DNA of 33,824 bases, taken from an uncultured Alphaproteobacteria bacterium (GTDB lineage: Bacteria; Pseudomonadota; Alphaproteobacteria; Paracaedibacterales; CAIULA01). The position numbers and the translations under genes are program-made. Shown here piece after piece: positions 26,169-33,824 of the stretch; positions within the stretch are counted from its first letter, which is position 1, and each line of letters begins with the position of its first letter. The DNA lies in assembly GCA_903899945.1 (NCBI GenBank), contig CAIULA010000040.1, forward strand, positions 1-33,824, written 5' to 3'. The notes below the pieces were generated by a model. The model had not been told where the DNA came from and searched no databases. It worked only from the letters and a program-made list of their open reading frames with translations.

Positions 26169-26702
26169 ATGCAATACGGATACGTTAAGGCAATCAAAGA
26201 TATATCCGTTGCAAACCAAGTTGATACTTTGATTTCTCATAAAATAGACAAGAAACACATCCATACAGCCTTGGATGACATCCCAACAAAGCAAGGAGAT
26301 ACCATCCTTGTTTGCCGATTAGATGTTTTGAATATGACATTTGGACAATTGTATCACTACTTCATCGATTTACAGAATAGAGGAGTATGCTTATTTTCTC
26401 TCACAGAGGAAGTGAATACGATGGACCAAGCCTTCATGAAAGCATTTAAAAACTTGCATAATAACGAAGTCAACGTTAGAGGAGAGCTTGGTATTCGGTC
26501 ACGTAAAAAAGCGATTGCGGCAGGGAAAAAACCAGGCGCGAAACTCGTGATAGGACCGGAGCAGGAGAAAGTTATACATGATCTTTTGAAAAATGGATAT
26601 TCCTTCAAACAAATACATGAAGCTATTGGGATTGATCGCAAAACTTTCTATTGGTGGCGGAAAAGAAATAATGTAGATATTTCTAATATAATATCCCCAT
26701 AA
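26169..26702 (+). CDS. degenerate serine recombinase, catalytic Ser lost
   Basis: 177 residues from the ATG at 26169, which fits the family start (MQYGYVKAIKDI against the usual MxYGYxRVST). The Ser nucleophile and its Arg partner are replaced by K-A-I. LDRLGR has become CRLDVLNM, and the ER..R helix reads NNEVNVRGELGIRSRKKA. The C-terminal part is intact: AIAAGKKPGAKL and an HTH (YSFKQIHEAIGIDRKTFYWW). It should bind DNA but not cut it, so it may be a repressor derived from a resolvase. Upstream sequence from 26085 can be read but is not needed. Confidence 0.7.
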   Translation: MQYGYVKAIKDISVANQVDTLISHKIDKKHIHTALDDIPTKQGDTILVCRLDVLNMTFGQLYHYFIDLQNRGVCLFSLTEEVNTMDQAFMKAFKNLHNNEVNVRGELGIRSRKKAIAAGKKPGAKLVIGPEQEKVIHDLLKNGYSFKQIHEAIGIDRKTFYWWRKRNNVDISNIISP

Positions 26703-27017
26703 AAGATATGATATTTCTGGCAATGAAACGCCAATAGCGTCTTTATTGTGCAGGAATTCAGAGGATTCTTTGTATAAAAAGTAAAACATCAAACTTATTT
26801 AAGCTAGCATCAACACCGTATTCATTCTTTGCCCAATTTACTGAGAGAATATTTTAGTCCTTGGTATTGATATCGTTGATGTCTCCATTGTTCATAAAAG
26901 TTTTTACTCCCTTAAAAATAAAAAGGGTGCCAAAGAAGAAAATTGAAGAGAACCCGAAAAATCATTAAGGTCCGAACAAAAGACGGCTACTTATCAAGAT
27001 ATTAAGAGGCAAAGGTA
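26703..27017. other. 315-base gap
   Basis: Minus-strand patches such as NILSVNWAKNEYGVDASLNK look like scraps of a protein, in broken frames. The end next to 27017 holds AAAGGTA before the ATG of the GapR remnant. I can support nothing else. Confidence 0.3.
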
Positions 27018-27219
27018 ATGACACAAGAAAACTTTGGCAGTATCTCAACAGGTCAACTTCATGCCTTTATTGAAAAGATCGAAAGCTTAGAACAGAATAA
27101 AGCTGAGCTTATGGCAACGGCTTCGAGATGTTTTTGCAGAAGCTAAAGCAGGAGGGTTTGATATTAGCGTGATGAGGCAGTTGCTTAAACTCCGTCGCAT
27201 GAAAAAAGAAGACCCTATA
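27018..27219 (+). pseudogene. GapR-like (DUF2312) gene, frameshifted and cut by a transposon
   Basis: It begins MTQENFGSISTGQLHAFIEK and continues IESLEQNKAELM. After a frameshift near 27115 it goes on as RLRDVFAEAKAGGFDISVMR and LLKLRRMKKEDP, and then meets the transposon end at 27220. This is the alphaproteobacterial GapR family, which binds overtwisted AT-rich DNA. The last 15-20 residues are missing and do not appear beyond the other transposon end. A functional copy must be elsewhere if the gene is needed. Confidence 0.75.
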
Positions 27220-27246
27220 TGTAGCGGCTTGCACTTATAAATGACG

Positions 27247-27385
27247 TGGCTCGCACTCTTCACCTAAAACTGGCCCACATTAAATGACTTTATAATTTTG
27301 CCTTGGCTCACATTAACTGCTCATGTAGCAACTTTGGCCCACTTTATTTGACTCTATCCGCATTGTTGGCCCACATTAAGTGCTC
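27247..27385. repeat. left array of five transposase-site-like repeats
   Basis: Copies of TGGCYCACATTAANTG start at 27247 (degenerate), 27271, 27304, 27335 and 27367. Spacings are 24, 33, 31 and 32 bases. The first lies 27 bases inside the tip. The 31-33 spacing equals three turns of B-DNA, so bound proteins would line up on one face. Confidence 0.8.
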
Positions 27386-27441
27386 CTATCCAAAAAAGAG
27401 GTTCTTAAAGCAGCTTAAATTGGAGGATTTTGGACAATTAT

Positions 27442-28410
27442 CTAGAAAACCCCCAGTTTATTAATTTCTTGATTAAATCCATTGGCCTTGCCTGAGGTGA
27501 GTTGACCCCGAAGAAATGTTTTAACTTCGCTCGCTTTTGCATTCAAAACCTCAGATAAAGAAGCAATTGTGTATCCATTTCGGGCCAGTTTAGCCTCCAG
27601 ACCATCAATATCTAGAGACAAAACGGATTGGATAATATCAGCTGTAATAGGCTTAGTGCCAGTAAGATAAGCCTTCTCAAGAGCTTGTATGAGATAGTAA
27701 TTGATTTGCAAGGGAGTGATTAAGCTGTTCGCTAACAGCTCCAGGGCTTCAACGGCAATCACATCCTGAATTTTTAAATCTTTCGGTCCACATTGTTTTA
27801 AAAGCCATTCACAATACCGGACTTTATTATCGATGAGACTATCCAGTGTAAAGATTTGAACTCTGGCTCCAACTTCCTCCATGGTTGGTCGTCTTAAATC
27901 GTTCTTTAATTTAGGATGTCCAGCAATAACAACAGCGAGGGTCTTTCCATTGTCCTGAGAAAGTTCAATTAATCTTTTTAGGGAGATAAGAGTTTGACTA
28001 TGAAGATCATGAGCTTCGTCAATGAATAACGCTACTGGTTTGTCGTTCTTTTTTAAAATCTCCAAGAGTTTACGTTCCCGCTTTTCAGGCTGAGTTGGTG
28101 CTTGGAAGTTTTTCTCCTTAACCAAGTCAAGAAATAAAGCTGTGTAAAGCGTTCCAATGGTTACACGCCTTTTATCAGTCGATAGAGAACGAGAGATGAT
28201 AATCTGCTTTTCTTCGGTAAGTTGCTCTTGAATTTTCCTCAAAAGGGTTGTTTTTCCTGAACCGACCATACCTGTGATAGCGATAATGCCTCCTTGGTAA
28301 ATGGCTGCTTTGACATTTTCAATAAATTTCCCAGAGTGCTCTGTTTCCAAAAACAGAGAGGGATTAAAAGGTTTACTCAAACCAAAAAAGCTCATTATCT
28401 CAATATTCAT
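27442..28410 (-). CDS. AAA ATPase of the ExeA/TniB/MuB type
   Basis: 322 residues. Walker A is GMVGSGKTT at 47-55 and Walker B is VALFIDEAHDL at about 126-136. TLAVVIAGHPKLKNDLRR is the usual sensor segment and a C-terminal helical domain follows. In this setting the ATPase selects target DNA and activates the transposase, like TniB, TnsC or MuB. It starts directly after the stop of the transposase gene (TAGATG). It is the last gene of a three-gene operon. Confidence 0.88.
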   Translation of the reverse strand: MNIEIMSFFGLSKPFNPSLFLETEHSGKFIENVKAAIYQGGIIAITGMVGSGKTTLLRKIQEQLTEEKQIIISRSLSTDKRRVTIGTLYTALFLDLVKEKNFQAPTQPEKRERKLLEILKKNDKPVALFIDEAHDLHSQTLISLKRLIELSQDNGKTLAVVIAGHPKLKNDLRRPTMEEVGARVQIFTLDSLIDNKVRYCEWLLKQCGPKDLKIQDVIAVEALELLANSLITPLQINYYLIQALEKAYLTGTKPITADIIQSVLSLDIDGLEAKLARNGYTIASLSEVLNAKASEVKTFLRGQLTSGKANGFNQEINKLGVF

Positions 28411-30064
28411 CTATATTCCTTCAGATTGGTAAAGACGGGGTTTAAAATAGCTCCTGACTTTATTCAGTAATGCTTCCTTGTGTAGTGTTTGGGCAATAAA
28501 AACATCTATTTGTTGTCTTTGTTCTGCAAGCAAGGTAGCTAGAGGTCTTCCTAAATGAGAAGCAATGGCTAATTTAGCCTCCAGTGACGTTGCAAAATAA
28601 GAAATCTCTTCAATTTCCCTATCTCTAAAAGGAGTAAATTTTAATGTTTCTTCCTCAAAGAGGTCAGATTGTTCCAAGAGGCGTACATCTTCCTTGCGTC
28701 CACTCAATGCAGAACGAGGTAAAGTAATCCGTTTTGCTAAATCACTGATTTCATCAAGCTTCTTTTCTTGATGAGTTTTCTTAAAAGGACGGTAAGTATG
28801 TAAAGGAATCGGCCCCGCTGCAGGGTAAAAAGGACCTTCTTTTTTATCCTGAAACTCAACGTAAATTTCTGAATCAAACAACCCTAAAAGCACGAGAACT
28901 TTTTCTCCGGCCATTTCTGCCTTTAGTTGATAGGAAATCCCTTCTAAAGTTATACAGGCATCCGATCCAACACTTCTGATCGAAGGTTCTCGGGCCATTT
29001 GAGAAAAGCGTTCTCGACTACAAACCTTTTGGTACCCTTCGGGAGGAAGATTCTTTTTCCAATCTTCTAGCCGAGTGCGTTCTTCTGAGCGATGAGACAT
29101 CGCATTATAATGGGCTAGATAATTCCACAGCCACTCGTTAGCCTCCTCAAGAGTTTGAGGTTTATGAAAATGATAAAGAGTTTCAAAACCATCTTGGACG
29201 GTTCTAAATGGACGTTCAACTTTGCCTTTCGATCTGGCCGTTGTTCTTCGGCCATCACCTCCTTGAGGGAGATGAGTCAAAAGCTGAATACCAAGTTGTT
29301 CCAAGACACGCCTGAATAAAAGGCTTTTCGATACAGGCCCATTATCAATGTACAGTGCTTTCGGAATCCCTTGAAAAGGAAAATTCTTTTGTTTTTTAGG
29401 GGCCATAGCGTTAAACAGAAACTGAAGAGCCATTAAAGCCGTTTCGCCATCACTCAAAAAATACTCTTGATACAGAACACCACTGCGATCATCAACAAGG
29501 CTTGCCAGCATCAATCCTTTATCAGACAGTGAATCCGATTGAGGAAGCTTCTTAAGTTCAGAAGGAGTGAAATCCATTTGCCAAAGATCATTACTCTGTT
29601 CTGCTTGAAAATGAACCACAATAGGCTCTAACAAAAGTCCTTTTGGGGTGAAACCAAGGCGTTTAAGATATCGGTTTACAGTACTTTTCTTGAGGATGTT
29701 TTGGGGAGCCATAATTTTAGTGCCTCCAACCTCTACACCATGATTCTCTAAAATCCACATGGCTCTTGGCGTTGAAAGATGACGACCTTTCTTATTCCTT
29801 GTTCTAATTTTTAAAGCGGCAATGAGTTCACAATAATTCTGCATATCAGCCGCACTGACGGTACGAGGGCGATTAAAATCACTTCGCTTTACTGATTTTG
29901 GTTTTATATAGTTTCTAAGAGCTCTTCTGACGGTCGATAAAGAAACACTAAAGCCTTTTGCAGCTTCCTTGTAACCGTCGTTTCTTAGGATTACGGGCGG
30001 ATAAACCCGCTAAATTGTTATGCAGAATAATAATGGATTCAAGAGGTATTGTGTTTTTGCTCAT
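28411..30064 (-). CDS. DDE transposase, N-terminus in another frame
   Basis: The long frame (28411-29844) gives 477 residues with the RNase H fold triad at Asp91 (LWQMDFTPSE), Asp167 (KALYIDNGP) and Glu210 (SKGKVERPF). It is related to Mu/Tn7/IS481-type integrases. Its true start is upstream: ATG at 30064 opens MSKNTIPLESIIILHNNLAG, then a shift of +1 near 30000 leads into ILRNDGYKEAAKGFSVSLST, a HTH, and on into the long frame without a stop. So either a programmed frameshift, a mutation or a sequencing error separates the first 24 residues. The ATG touches the resolvase stop (TAAATG), which supports this start. ATPase follows immediately. Confidence 0.85.
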
Positions 30065-30742
30065 TTACCCTGCTTCTTGTTGAATAGAAGAGGTACGAAG
30101 AGGCTTTATACCATGCCTCTTCATCCAGTTATTCAAATTAGAGGGAGTGGTCTTGTAATGATTGGCAATATATTTCTGGGTAGACCCTCTCAGCAACAAC
30201 CCTTCAATCTCTGGTAAATAAGGATCTAACTTGCTTTTTCCAGGGCCTGGAGGACGGCCTAATTTCATCCCAGCATCTTTTTTAACCTTTAAAGCTTCGG
30301 TTGTCCGTTTGGAAATCATATCGCGCTCAATTTCAGAGGCTATTGAAAAAGCCATAGCAACAATTTTACTTTGAAGGCTACTCTCCAATTGCCAATTTCC
30401 TTTAACAGCATAGACATCAATACCTTTCTTGCTTGCAATTGAAAGAATTTCCATACATTCAAGCATGCTACGTCCAAGACGAGAAAGCTCACTGACAATA
30501 AGCCTATCTCCTTCTTTTAGTTCCTCAATAATTCCTGATATCTTTCGATCACGCCAGCTTACTTTTCCAGAAACTGTTTCTTCTACGAAATGGACTTTTC
30601 CCAAATCCTTCTCGTTACACAAATGCAAGATGGCAGCTTTATTTTTTCCGGTATTTTGGTCAATTGTTGAAACTCTCAGGTAAGCAACTGTTTTTGGAGC
30701 TGTTTTTGGAGGTAAAAGTGCCAATTTCGATGAAAACCACAT
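30065..30742 (-). CDS. serine recombinase of the transposon
   Basis: 225 residues. After a basic lead of 17 residues comes VAYLRVSTIDQ with the nucleophile at Ser25. ELSRLGRSMLECMEIL and the E-helix ASEIERDMISKRTTEAL are complete. A C-terminal HTH is present (STQKYIANHYKTTPSNLNNW). It is the first gene of the transposon operon and would resolve cointegrates, like TniR. Its res site should lie between its ATG and the right array (30743-30849), which is AT-rich. Confidence 0.9.
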   Translation of the reverse strand: MWFSSKLALLPPKTAPKTVAYLRVSTIDQNTGKNKAAILHLCNEKDLGKVHFVEETVSGKVSWRDRKISGIIEELKEGDRLIVSELSRLGRSMLECMEILSIASKKGIDVYAVKGNWQLESSLQSKIVAMAFSIASEIERDMISKRTTEALKVKKDAGMKLGRPPGPGKSKLDPYLPEIEGLLLRGSTQKYIANHYKTTPSNLNNWMKRHGIKPLRTSSIQQEAG

Positions 30743-30849
30743 TTTTTCTAGTTATAATGGTGAAACCGTTACATTTATATCAATGATATTCAATAAGAAA
30801 AAAACACAAATTTAAACGATCGTTTTTATCGAATTTTTACCGATAAAAT

Positions 30850-31018
30850 CACTTAATGTGAGCCAAGGTGGTGGATAGGGTCAAATAAAGTGAGCCGAGG
30901 TTGTTATATGATCACTTAATGTGGGCCAGCAAAAAGCTATGTGAGCAGTTAATGTGGTCCAAGAAAAAATTATAAAGTCATTTTTGGTGAGCCAGTTTTG
31001 CTAAATGCACCTGAGCCA
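30850..31018. repeat. right array of six transposase-site-like repeats
   Basis: Copies of CANTTAATGTGRGCCA, inverted relative to the left array, end at 30865, 30897, 30928, 30961, 30994 and 31018. Spacings from the tip inward are 24, 33, 33, 31 and 32 bases, and the outermost is 27 bases from the tip. This mirrors the left array with one extra site. Confidence 0.8.
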
Positions 31019-31046
31019 AGTCGTTTATAAGTGCAAGCCGCTACAT

Positions 31047-31322
31047 CTAAGAAACAAGCATTATGTCTGTGAGATCATTTGCTTTCACGATTTTATAATC
31101 GCATCCAATTCGTTTATGAGATTGAAAACGTTTTTTAAGGTTTTTTTGAACAAAGGCTTTGGCTTCCATTACGTTGAAAAAACTATAAATCTTTTGACGG
31201 GATCCTCCCCCATATCTTTCATAACCTATCAGTACTAACCAGCTATTAAAAAGCCCTTTGTCAATTCTAATTTCATATACTCGATTTACATTCGTTTCTG
31301 GTTTTATTGCTCTTAATATCAG
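31047..31322 (-). CDS. small WGR-domain protein, start unclear
   Basis: The frame of about 90 residues reads NRVYEIRIDKGLFNSWLVLI, then YERYGGGSRQKIYSFF, then EAKAFVQKNLKKRFQSHKRI and GCDYKIVKAND. This matches WGR domains in the spacing of W, the YGR-like turn and the basic C-terminal helix. WGR domains bind nucleic acids or sit beside ligases and PARPs. There is no ATG. A good AAGGAG lies upstream but is in another frame, so there may be a frameshift or a CTG or ATA start. The stop lies one base from the transposon end at 31045. The upstream LuxR gene ends 23 bases away. Confidence 0.5.
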   Translation of the reverse strand: MILRAIKPETNVNRVYEIRIDKGLFNSWLVLIGYERYGGGSRQKIYSFFNVMEAKAFVQKNLKKRFQSHKRIGCDYKIVKANDLTDIMLVS

Positions 31323-31345
31323 CTAAAGGCGCAATCTTTAACTCC

Positions 31346-32183
31346 TTACCGAAAGAAAGACTGATTTTGTTCTATAAAATGATCAACAAGTTTTGCTTTA
31401 GATGAAATGCCTGTTTTCGCTTTAATTTGGTTCAGATAAGTCTCAACCGTTCGAGGTGAAAGAGATAATAGGTTTGCAACACCTTTATAAGTTTTTCCTT
31501 CTGCAAACTTAGAAAGACACTCCCATTCTCGTTTCGATAAAGAAACTAATTTGTCTTTTATTTCTAAAGTGAACTTATCTGCATGGATAGAAGTGTTGAA
31601 AGATTCGACCTGAATGTCAGAGGGAATGTTATAAGACATATCAAAGGATTGAGCGTAATTTACAAACGGACAAGATAAGTGGTTTACTTTTTGCTGCTTA
31701 TTAAAGTAAGCGATAAAATTTTGGAAAAGCAAAATAGATGTTTGAGTAGCAATACTAGGAATGCCTTTAGCATCTTTTCCTGCAAAAGACCAGACTTCAA
31801 TTCTATCCTGAAATCTTTTATAAACTGAAAAACCTTTAGTAATTCCGTGTTGTCGGTGCTTCATTTGAATTAAGGGGCAATCATTAATATTTGACCAAGG
31901 AAAATATGAATAAGAATCTAGCGGTGTTTCCTTAATTGCTTGAGTAAAGCTCTTTCCGTTATCTTCGAACTGAAAGAGATAAGATTTTACAAATCCTATG
32001 TTCTGTTATTAAGCCATAATGCCCTACACATTTCTGCTCACCATCCAAAACAAATGTAACCCTAGCAAACCATTCTGCCCCAAAGCATGTTGTTAACGGC
32101 TCACATAAATCTTTCATGAGTTCATTTTTTTGATCATTGTAATGAAGATAGTTCTTTTTCTGTTCTAAAAGCTTTGAATCCAC
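31346..32183 (-). pseudogene. LuxR-family regulator, one frameshift
   Basis: The first frame (32183-31959) gives MDSKLLEQKKNYLHYNDQKN and a PAS-like start (FARVTFVLDGEQKCVGHYGL). It shifts near 31995 into KSYLFQFEDNGKSFTQAIKE and runs unbroken to the end. The C-terminus is a standard LuxR HTH: LSKREWECLSKFAEGKTYKG and LSLSPRTVETYLNQIKAKTG. With the shift repaired it is about 277 residues, the size of orphan LuxR regulators in this bacterial group. The C-terminal part alone could still be made from an internal ATG at 31864. The signal sensed is unknown. Confidence 0.75.
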
Positions 32184-32404
32184 TGAAATAAGCCTTACAA
32201 TAAACCATTTAAAATGTATTTACTCTTAAGTGTTTAACTTTGCAAGTTGCAATAGATCATCAATTTAAAAACAGAAAAGGTTTATCGCGTTTTTATCTAT
32301 TCTATCATTTTATAGTCTGTAATGTTTTTTTATGATCTTAATGATCGTTATTTACATATATTATTTATAGCATATAGGTACGTTATATAGCATTCTTTTA
32401 AGAT

Positions 32405-32434
32405 GGTATTGTGACGTTAAAATACCTTAATACC
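32405..32434. promoter_or_regulatory. repeats before the resolvase gene, possible res or operator
   Basis: GGTATT at 32405-32410 is inverted as AATACC at 32421-32426, and AATACC occurs again at 32429-32434. The surrounding gap (32184-32462) is strongly AT-rich and holds other imperfect palindromes around 32325 and 32370. Serine resolvases usually bind such repeats just upstream of their own gene. This is inference from position. Confidence 0.35.
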
Positions 32435-32462
32435 AAAATCACACAAAAATAGGGCTTTTTTT

Positions 32463-32984
32463 ATGATTTTTGGATACATACGGGTTAGCACTCAGGAGCA
32501 AAATTTAGATGGTCAGAAAAATCTGATTAGCCGCTATGGAATGGATCATAAATTGATGGTTGATGAATGGATGGAAATAGAAATGTCCTCGAAAAGATCA
32601 ACCAAAGATAGAAGAATTGAGGAACTGTTGCAAAAATTGCAACAGTTGGACATTGTAATTGCTTCTGAACTTTCTCGTTTAGGAAGGTCCATTAAGGAAA
32701 CTCTGGATACCCTTGATAAGCTGGTCAATGAAAAGAAAGCCAGACTGATTTTAGTTAAACAGAATCTTGACTTAAACCCAGAAGCTAAAACCAACCCAAC
32801 AAATAAAATTCTTATTACTGTTTTCTCGATGTTAGCAGAGCTGGAACGAGATTTTATTTCAGAACGTACTAAAGAAGGGCTTTGGGCAAGAGTTGCTAAA
32901 GGCATCAAACTTGGCAAACCAAAGGGAACCTTACAAGCATCCATGTATGATAAGGATAAAGAAAAAAATTTTCACTTACATTAA
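32463..32984 (+). CDS. serine recombinase, C-terminus cut by a nonsense codon
   Basis: 173 residues. MIFGYIRVSTQEQN (Ser9), ELSRLGRSIKETLD and LAELERDFISERTKEGL are intact, so the catalytic domain is whole. The frame stops at TAA (32982-32984), but reading on in the same frame gives LGVPLHKIIDTHLGYGKYFS and ends at 33080. This looks like the normal final DNA-binding helices. A single C-to-T change (CAA to TAA) would explain the stop. Without that tail, DNA binding is probably weak. Confidence 0.85.
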   Translation: MIFGYIRVSTQEQNLDGQKNLISRYGMDHKLMVDEWMEIEMSSKRSTKDRRIEELLQKLQQLDIVIASELSRLGRSIKETLDTLDKLVNEKKARLILVKQNLDLNPEAKTNPTNKILITVFSMLAELERDFISERTKEGLWARVAKGIKLGKPKGTLQASMYDKDKEKNFHLH

Positions 32985-33095
32985 CTGGGCGTTCCGTTAC
33001 ATAAAATCATCGATACACATTTAGGATATGGGAAATATTTCTCTTTGAGAGAATATATTGAGAAACGAAAAGATGTTTAACAAAAGGCATCCACA

Positions 33096-33734
33096 ATGAA
33101 TCCTACAAGAGACAATCATTTTGTTCCTATATGGTATCAAAAAGGGTTTTTGCTCCCTAGCCAAGAACTATTAGCTGTTTTGGATAAAAATGCTCAAGAC
33201 CATATCATTCTTCCTAATGGGCAAAGAATAAAAAAGAAAACCTTTAGACCTATCAACCTTAGACACCCAAGTGCCATTTTTAAACAATTTGATCTTTATA
33301 CAACTCTCGTTTTAGGGGAACCAAATGACGAAATTGAAAAAAAGCTTTTTGGCAGATTAGATGATATTGGGCCTAACGCCCTCAAATTCTTTTGTTACAT
33401 GAAAGATACAGGTATAGGAGGTATTAATTTACCTGAATCAATAAAAGAATTTGGAGAACCAACACAAGCTTGGCAAAGTTTATTAGAATATATTGATGCT
33501 CAGAAAATACGCACCCCAAAAGCACAAGAGCTTTTAAAAAGGTTGCTCACGAAAAATGGTCTAAAAGCTCCACACCAAAATCAGATTCTTTTCATGATGC
33601 AGCAAATTAGGCAGTATTACATCACAACCTTTGGTGAAGCTCTTTGGGAAATAGTTACAGCAAAAAACTCACCTACTAAATTTATTTTGGGGCTGTCCCA
33701 GATAATTAATTGTACTAGTTCAGACAAGGTATGA
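33096..33734 (+). CDS. DUF4238-like protein, 3' part replaced by an insertion
   Basis: 212 residues. RDNHFVPIWYQKGFL is the typical opening of DUF4238 proteins, which are of unknown function and common in defence-like contexts. The helical body follows (MQQIRQYYITTFGEALWEIV). After PTKFI the family usually continues with a short strand and a conserved SDxP turn, but here the reading runs into GGGGCTGTCCCA at 33689 and stops at 33734. The last third is therefore missing and the product is probably dead. It starts 15 bases after the resolvase tail, on the same strand. Confidence 0.6.
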   Translation: MNPTRDNHFVPIWYQKGFLLPSQELLAVLDKNAQDHIILPNGQRIKKKTFRPINLRHPSAIFKQFDLYTTLVLGEPNDEIEKKLFGRLDDIGPNALKFFCYMKDTGIGGINLPESIKEFGEPTQAWQSLLEYIDAQKIRTPKAQELLKRLLTKNGLKAPHQNQILFMMQQIRQYYITTFGEALWEIVTAKNSPTKFILGLSQIINCTSSDKV

Positions 33735-33824
33735 CAGTTAGCCGTTTTGCGAGAGAGCGGTTACTGTCAGTTTAAGTTGAGGCTATCAACTTTTTGCTGC
33801 CAGATAGGTTTTCCATCTAAGAAA
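33689..33824. mobile_element. end of an unidentified insertion sequence
   Basis: GGGGCTGTCCCA begins where the DUF4238 similarity should continue, and looks like an IS terminal repeat. No transposase reading is visible before the window ends, so the family is unknown. It contains a strong hairpin (33732-33769). Confidence 0.4.
33732..33769. terminator. hairpin inside the insertion end
   Basis: TGACAGT (33732-33738) pairs with ACTGTCA (33763-33769), with further pairs inside it. There is no clear T-run after it on either strand, so it is a possible terminator or protective structure near an IS end that stops read-through into the transposase. Confidence 0.3.

Larger units (their letters stand above)
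27220..31045. mobile_element. 3.8-kb transposon: recombinase, DDE transposase, AAA ATPase
   Basis: Perfect 21-bp inverted ends: TGTAGCGGCTTGCACTTATA plus A at 27220-27240, and its complement at 31025-31045. Ends are TGT...ACA. Inside are, on the minus strand and in order, a serine recombinase, a DDE transposase and an ExeA/TniB-like ATPase, closely packed. Both ends carry arrays of transposase-site-like repeats with mirrored spacing. The gene set recalls Tn5053 (TniA-TniB-TniR) without TniQ. No target duplication is evident in the flanks. Confidence 0.85.

Noticed and set aside
27208-31057. Target-site duplication of the 3.8-kb transposon
   Set aside because: The flanks (ACCCTATA and TCTAAGAA) share no matching direct repeat of useful length.
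1-33824. tRNA or rRNA genes
   Set aside because: I looked for T-loop and anticodon-stem patterns in the gaps and saw none. A tRNA scan would settle this.

Overview
The window looks like an accessory region of an AT-rich, host-associated alphaproteobacterium, most likely an amoeba or protist endosymbiont of the Holosporales/Paracaedibacter kind. This placement is inference. It rests on AT-rich DNA, a GapR-like (DUF2312) gene remnant, Rpn/PD-(D/E)XK proteins, Fic proteins, many decayed insertion sequences and a long run of proteins with Sec signal peptides. No rRNA, tRNA, ribosomal-protein or replication gene is present.

Layout. (1) 1-4.4 kb: start of an IS110 transposase at the left edge with a structured leader, a 41-bp tandem repeat, an intact Fic gene fused by overlap to the tail of a dead tyrosine integrase, a protein with a duplicated SH3-like half, a frameshifted Tn3-type resolvase, an orphan AbrB-like protein, and the left end of a Tn402/Tn552-type transposon with a dead TniA start. 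(2) 4.4-22 kb: the cargo. It holds a ThiD-TenA fusion with a signal peptide, a cytoplasmic Rpn nuclease, two small or mid-size exported proteins (LRR-like, Sel1/TPR-like), an exported metallo-beta-lactamase-fold protein with an LRR tail, an exported GTPase translationally coupled to an exported class-3 lipase, an 808-residue exported protein of unknown function, a dead OLD-type gene, a dead IS481-type transposase, and an exported Rpn nuclease with a bipartite nuclear-localisation-like motif followed by a partial copy of itself. (3) 22-26 kb: two very basic small proteins, a possible membrane peptide, a RhuM-Fic protein paired with a serine resolvase, and right-end-like transposon repeats at about 23.58 and 25.65 kb. 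(4) 26-34 kb: a catalytically degenerate serine recombinase beside a large palindrome, a broken GapR gene cut off by a complete 3.8-kb transposon (27220-31045: serine recombinase, DDE transposase, AAA ATPase, with phased binding-site arrays at both ends), a WGR protein, a frameshifted LuxR regulator, another resolvase, and a DUF4238 gene cut by another insertion.

How it fits together. Nine of the ten readable genes between 4.4 and 22 kb begin with a Sec signal peptide, and the block is flanked by inverted Tn402-like ends about 21.6 kb apart. The simplest reading is a decayed transposon whose transposition genes were lost and whose cargo is a set of exported, possibly host-directed proteins. 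Several carry features that would suit a eukaryotic target: an NLS-like motif on a nuclease, a mitochondrial-presequence-like stretch on a GTPase, LRR and Sel1 repeats, and a lipase. Export and targeting are predictions from sequence only.
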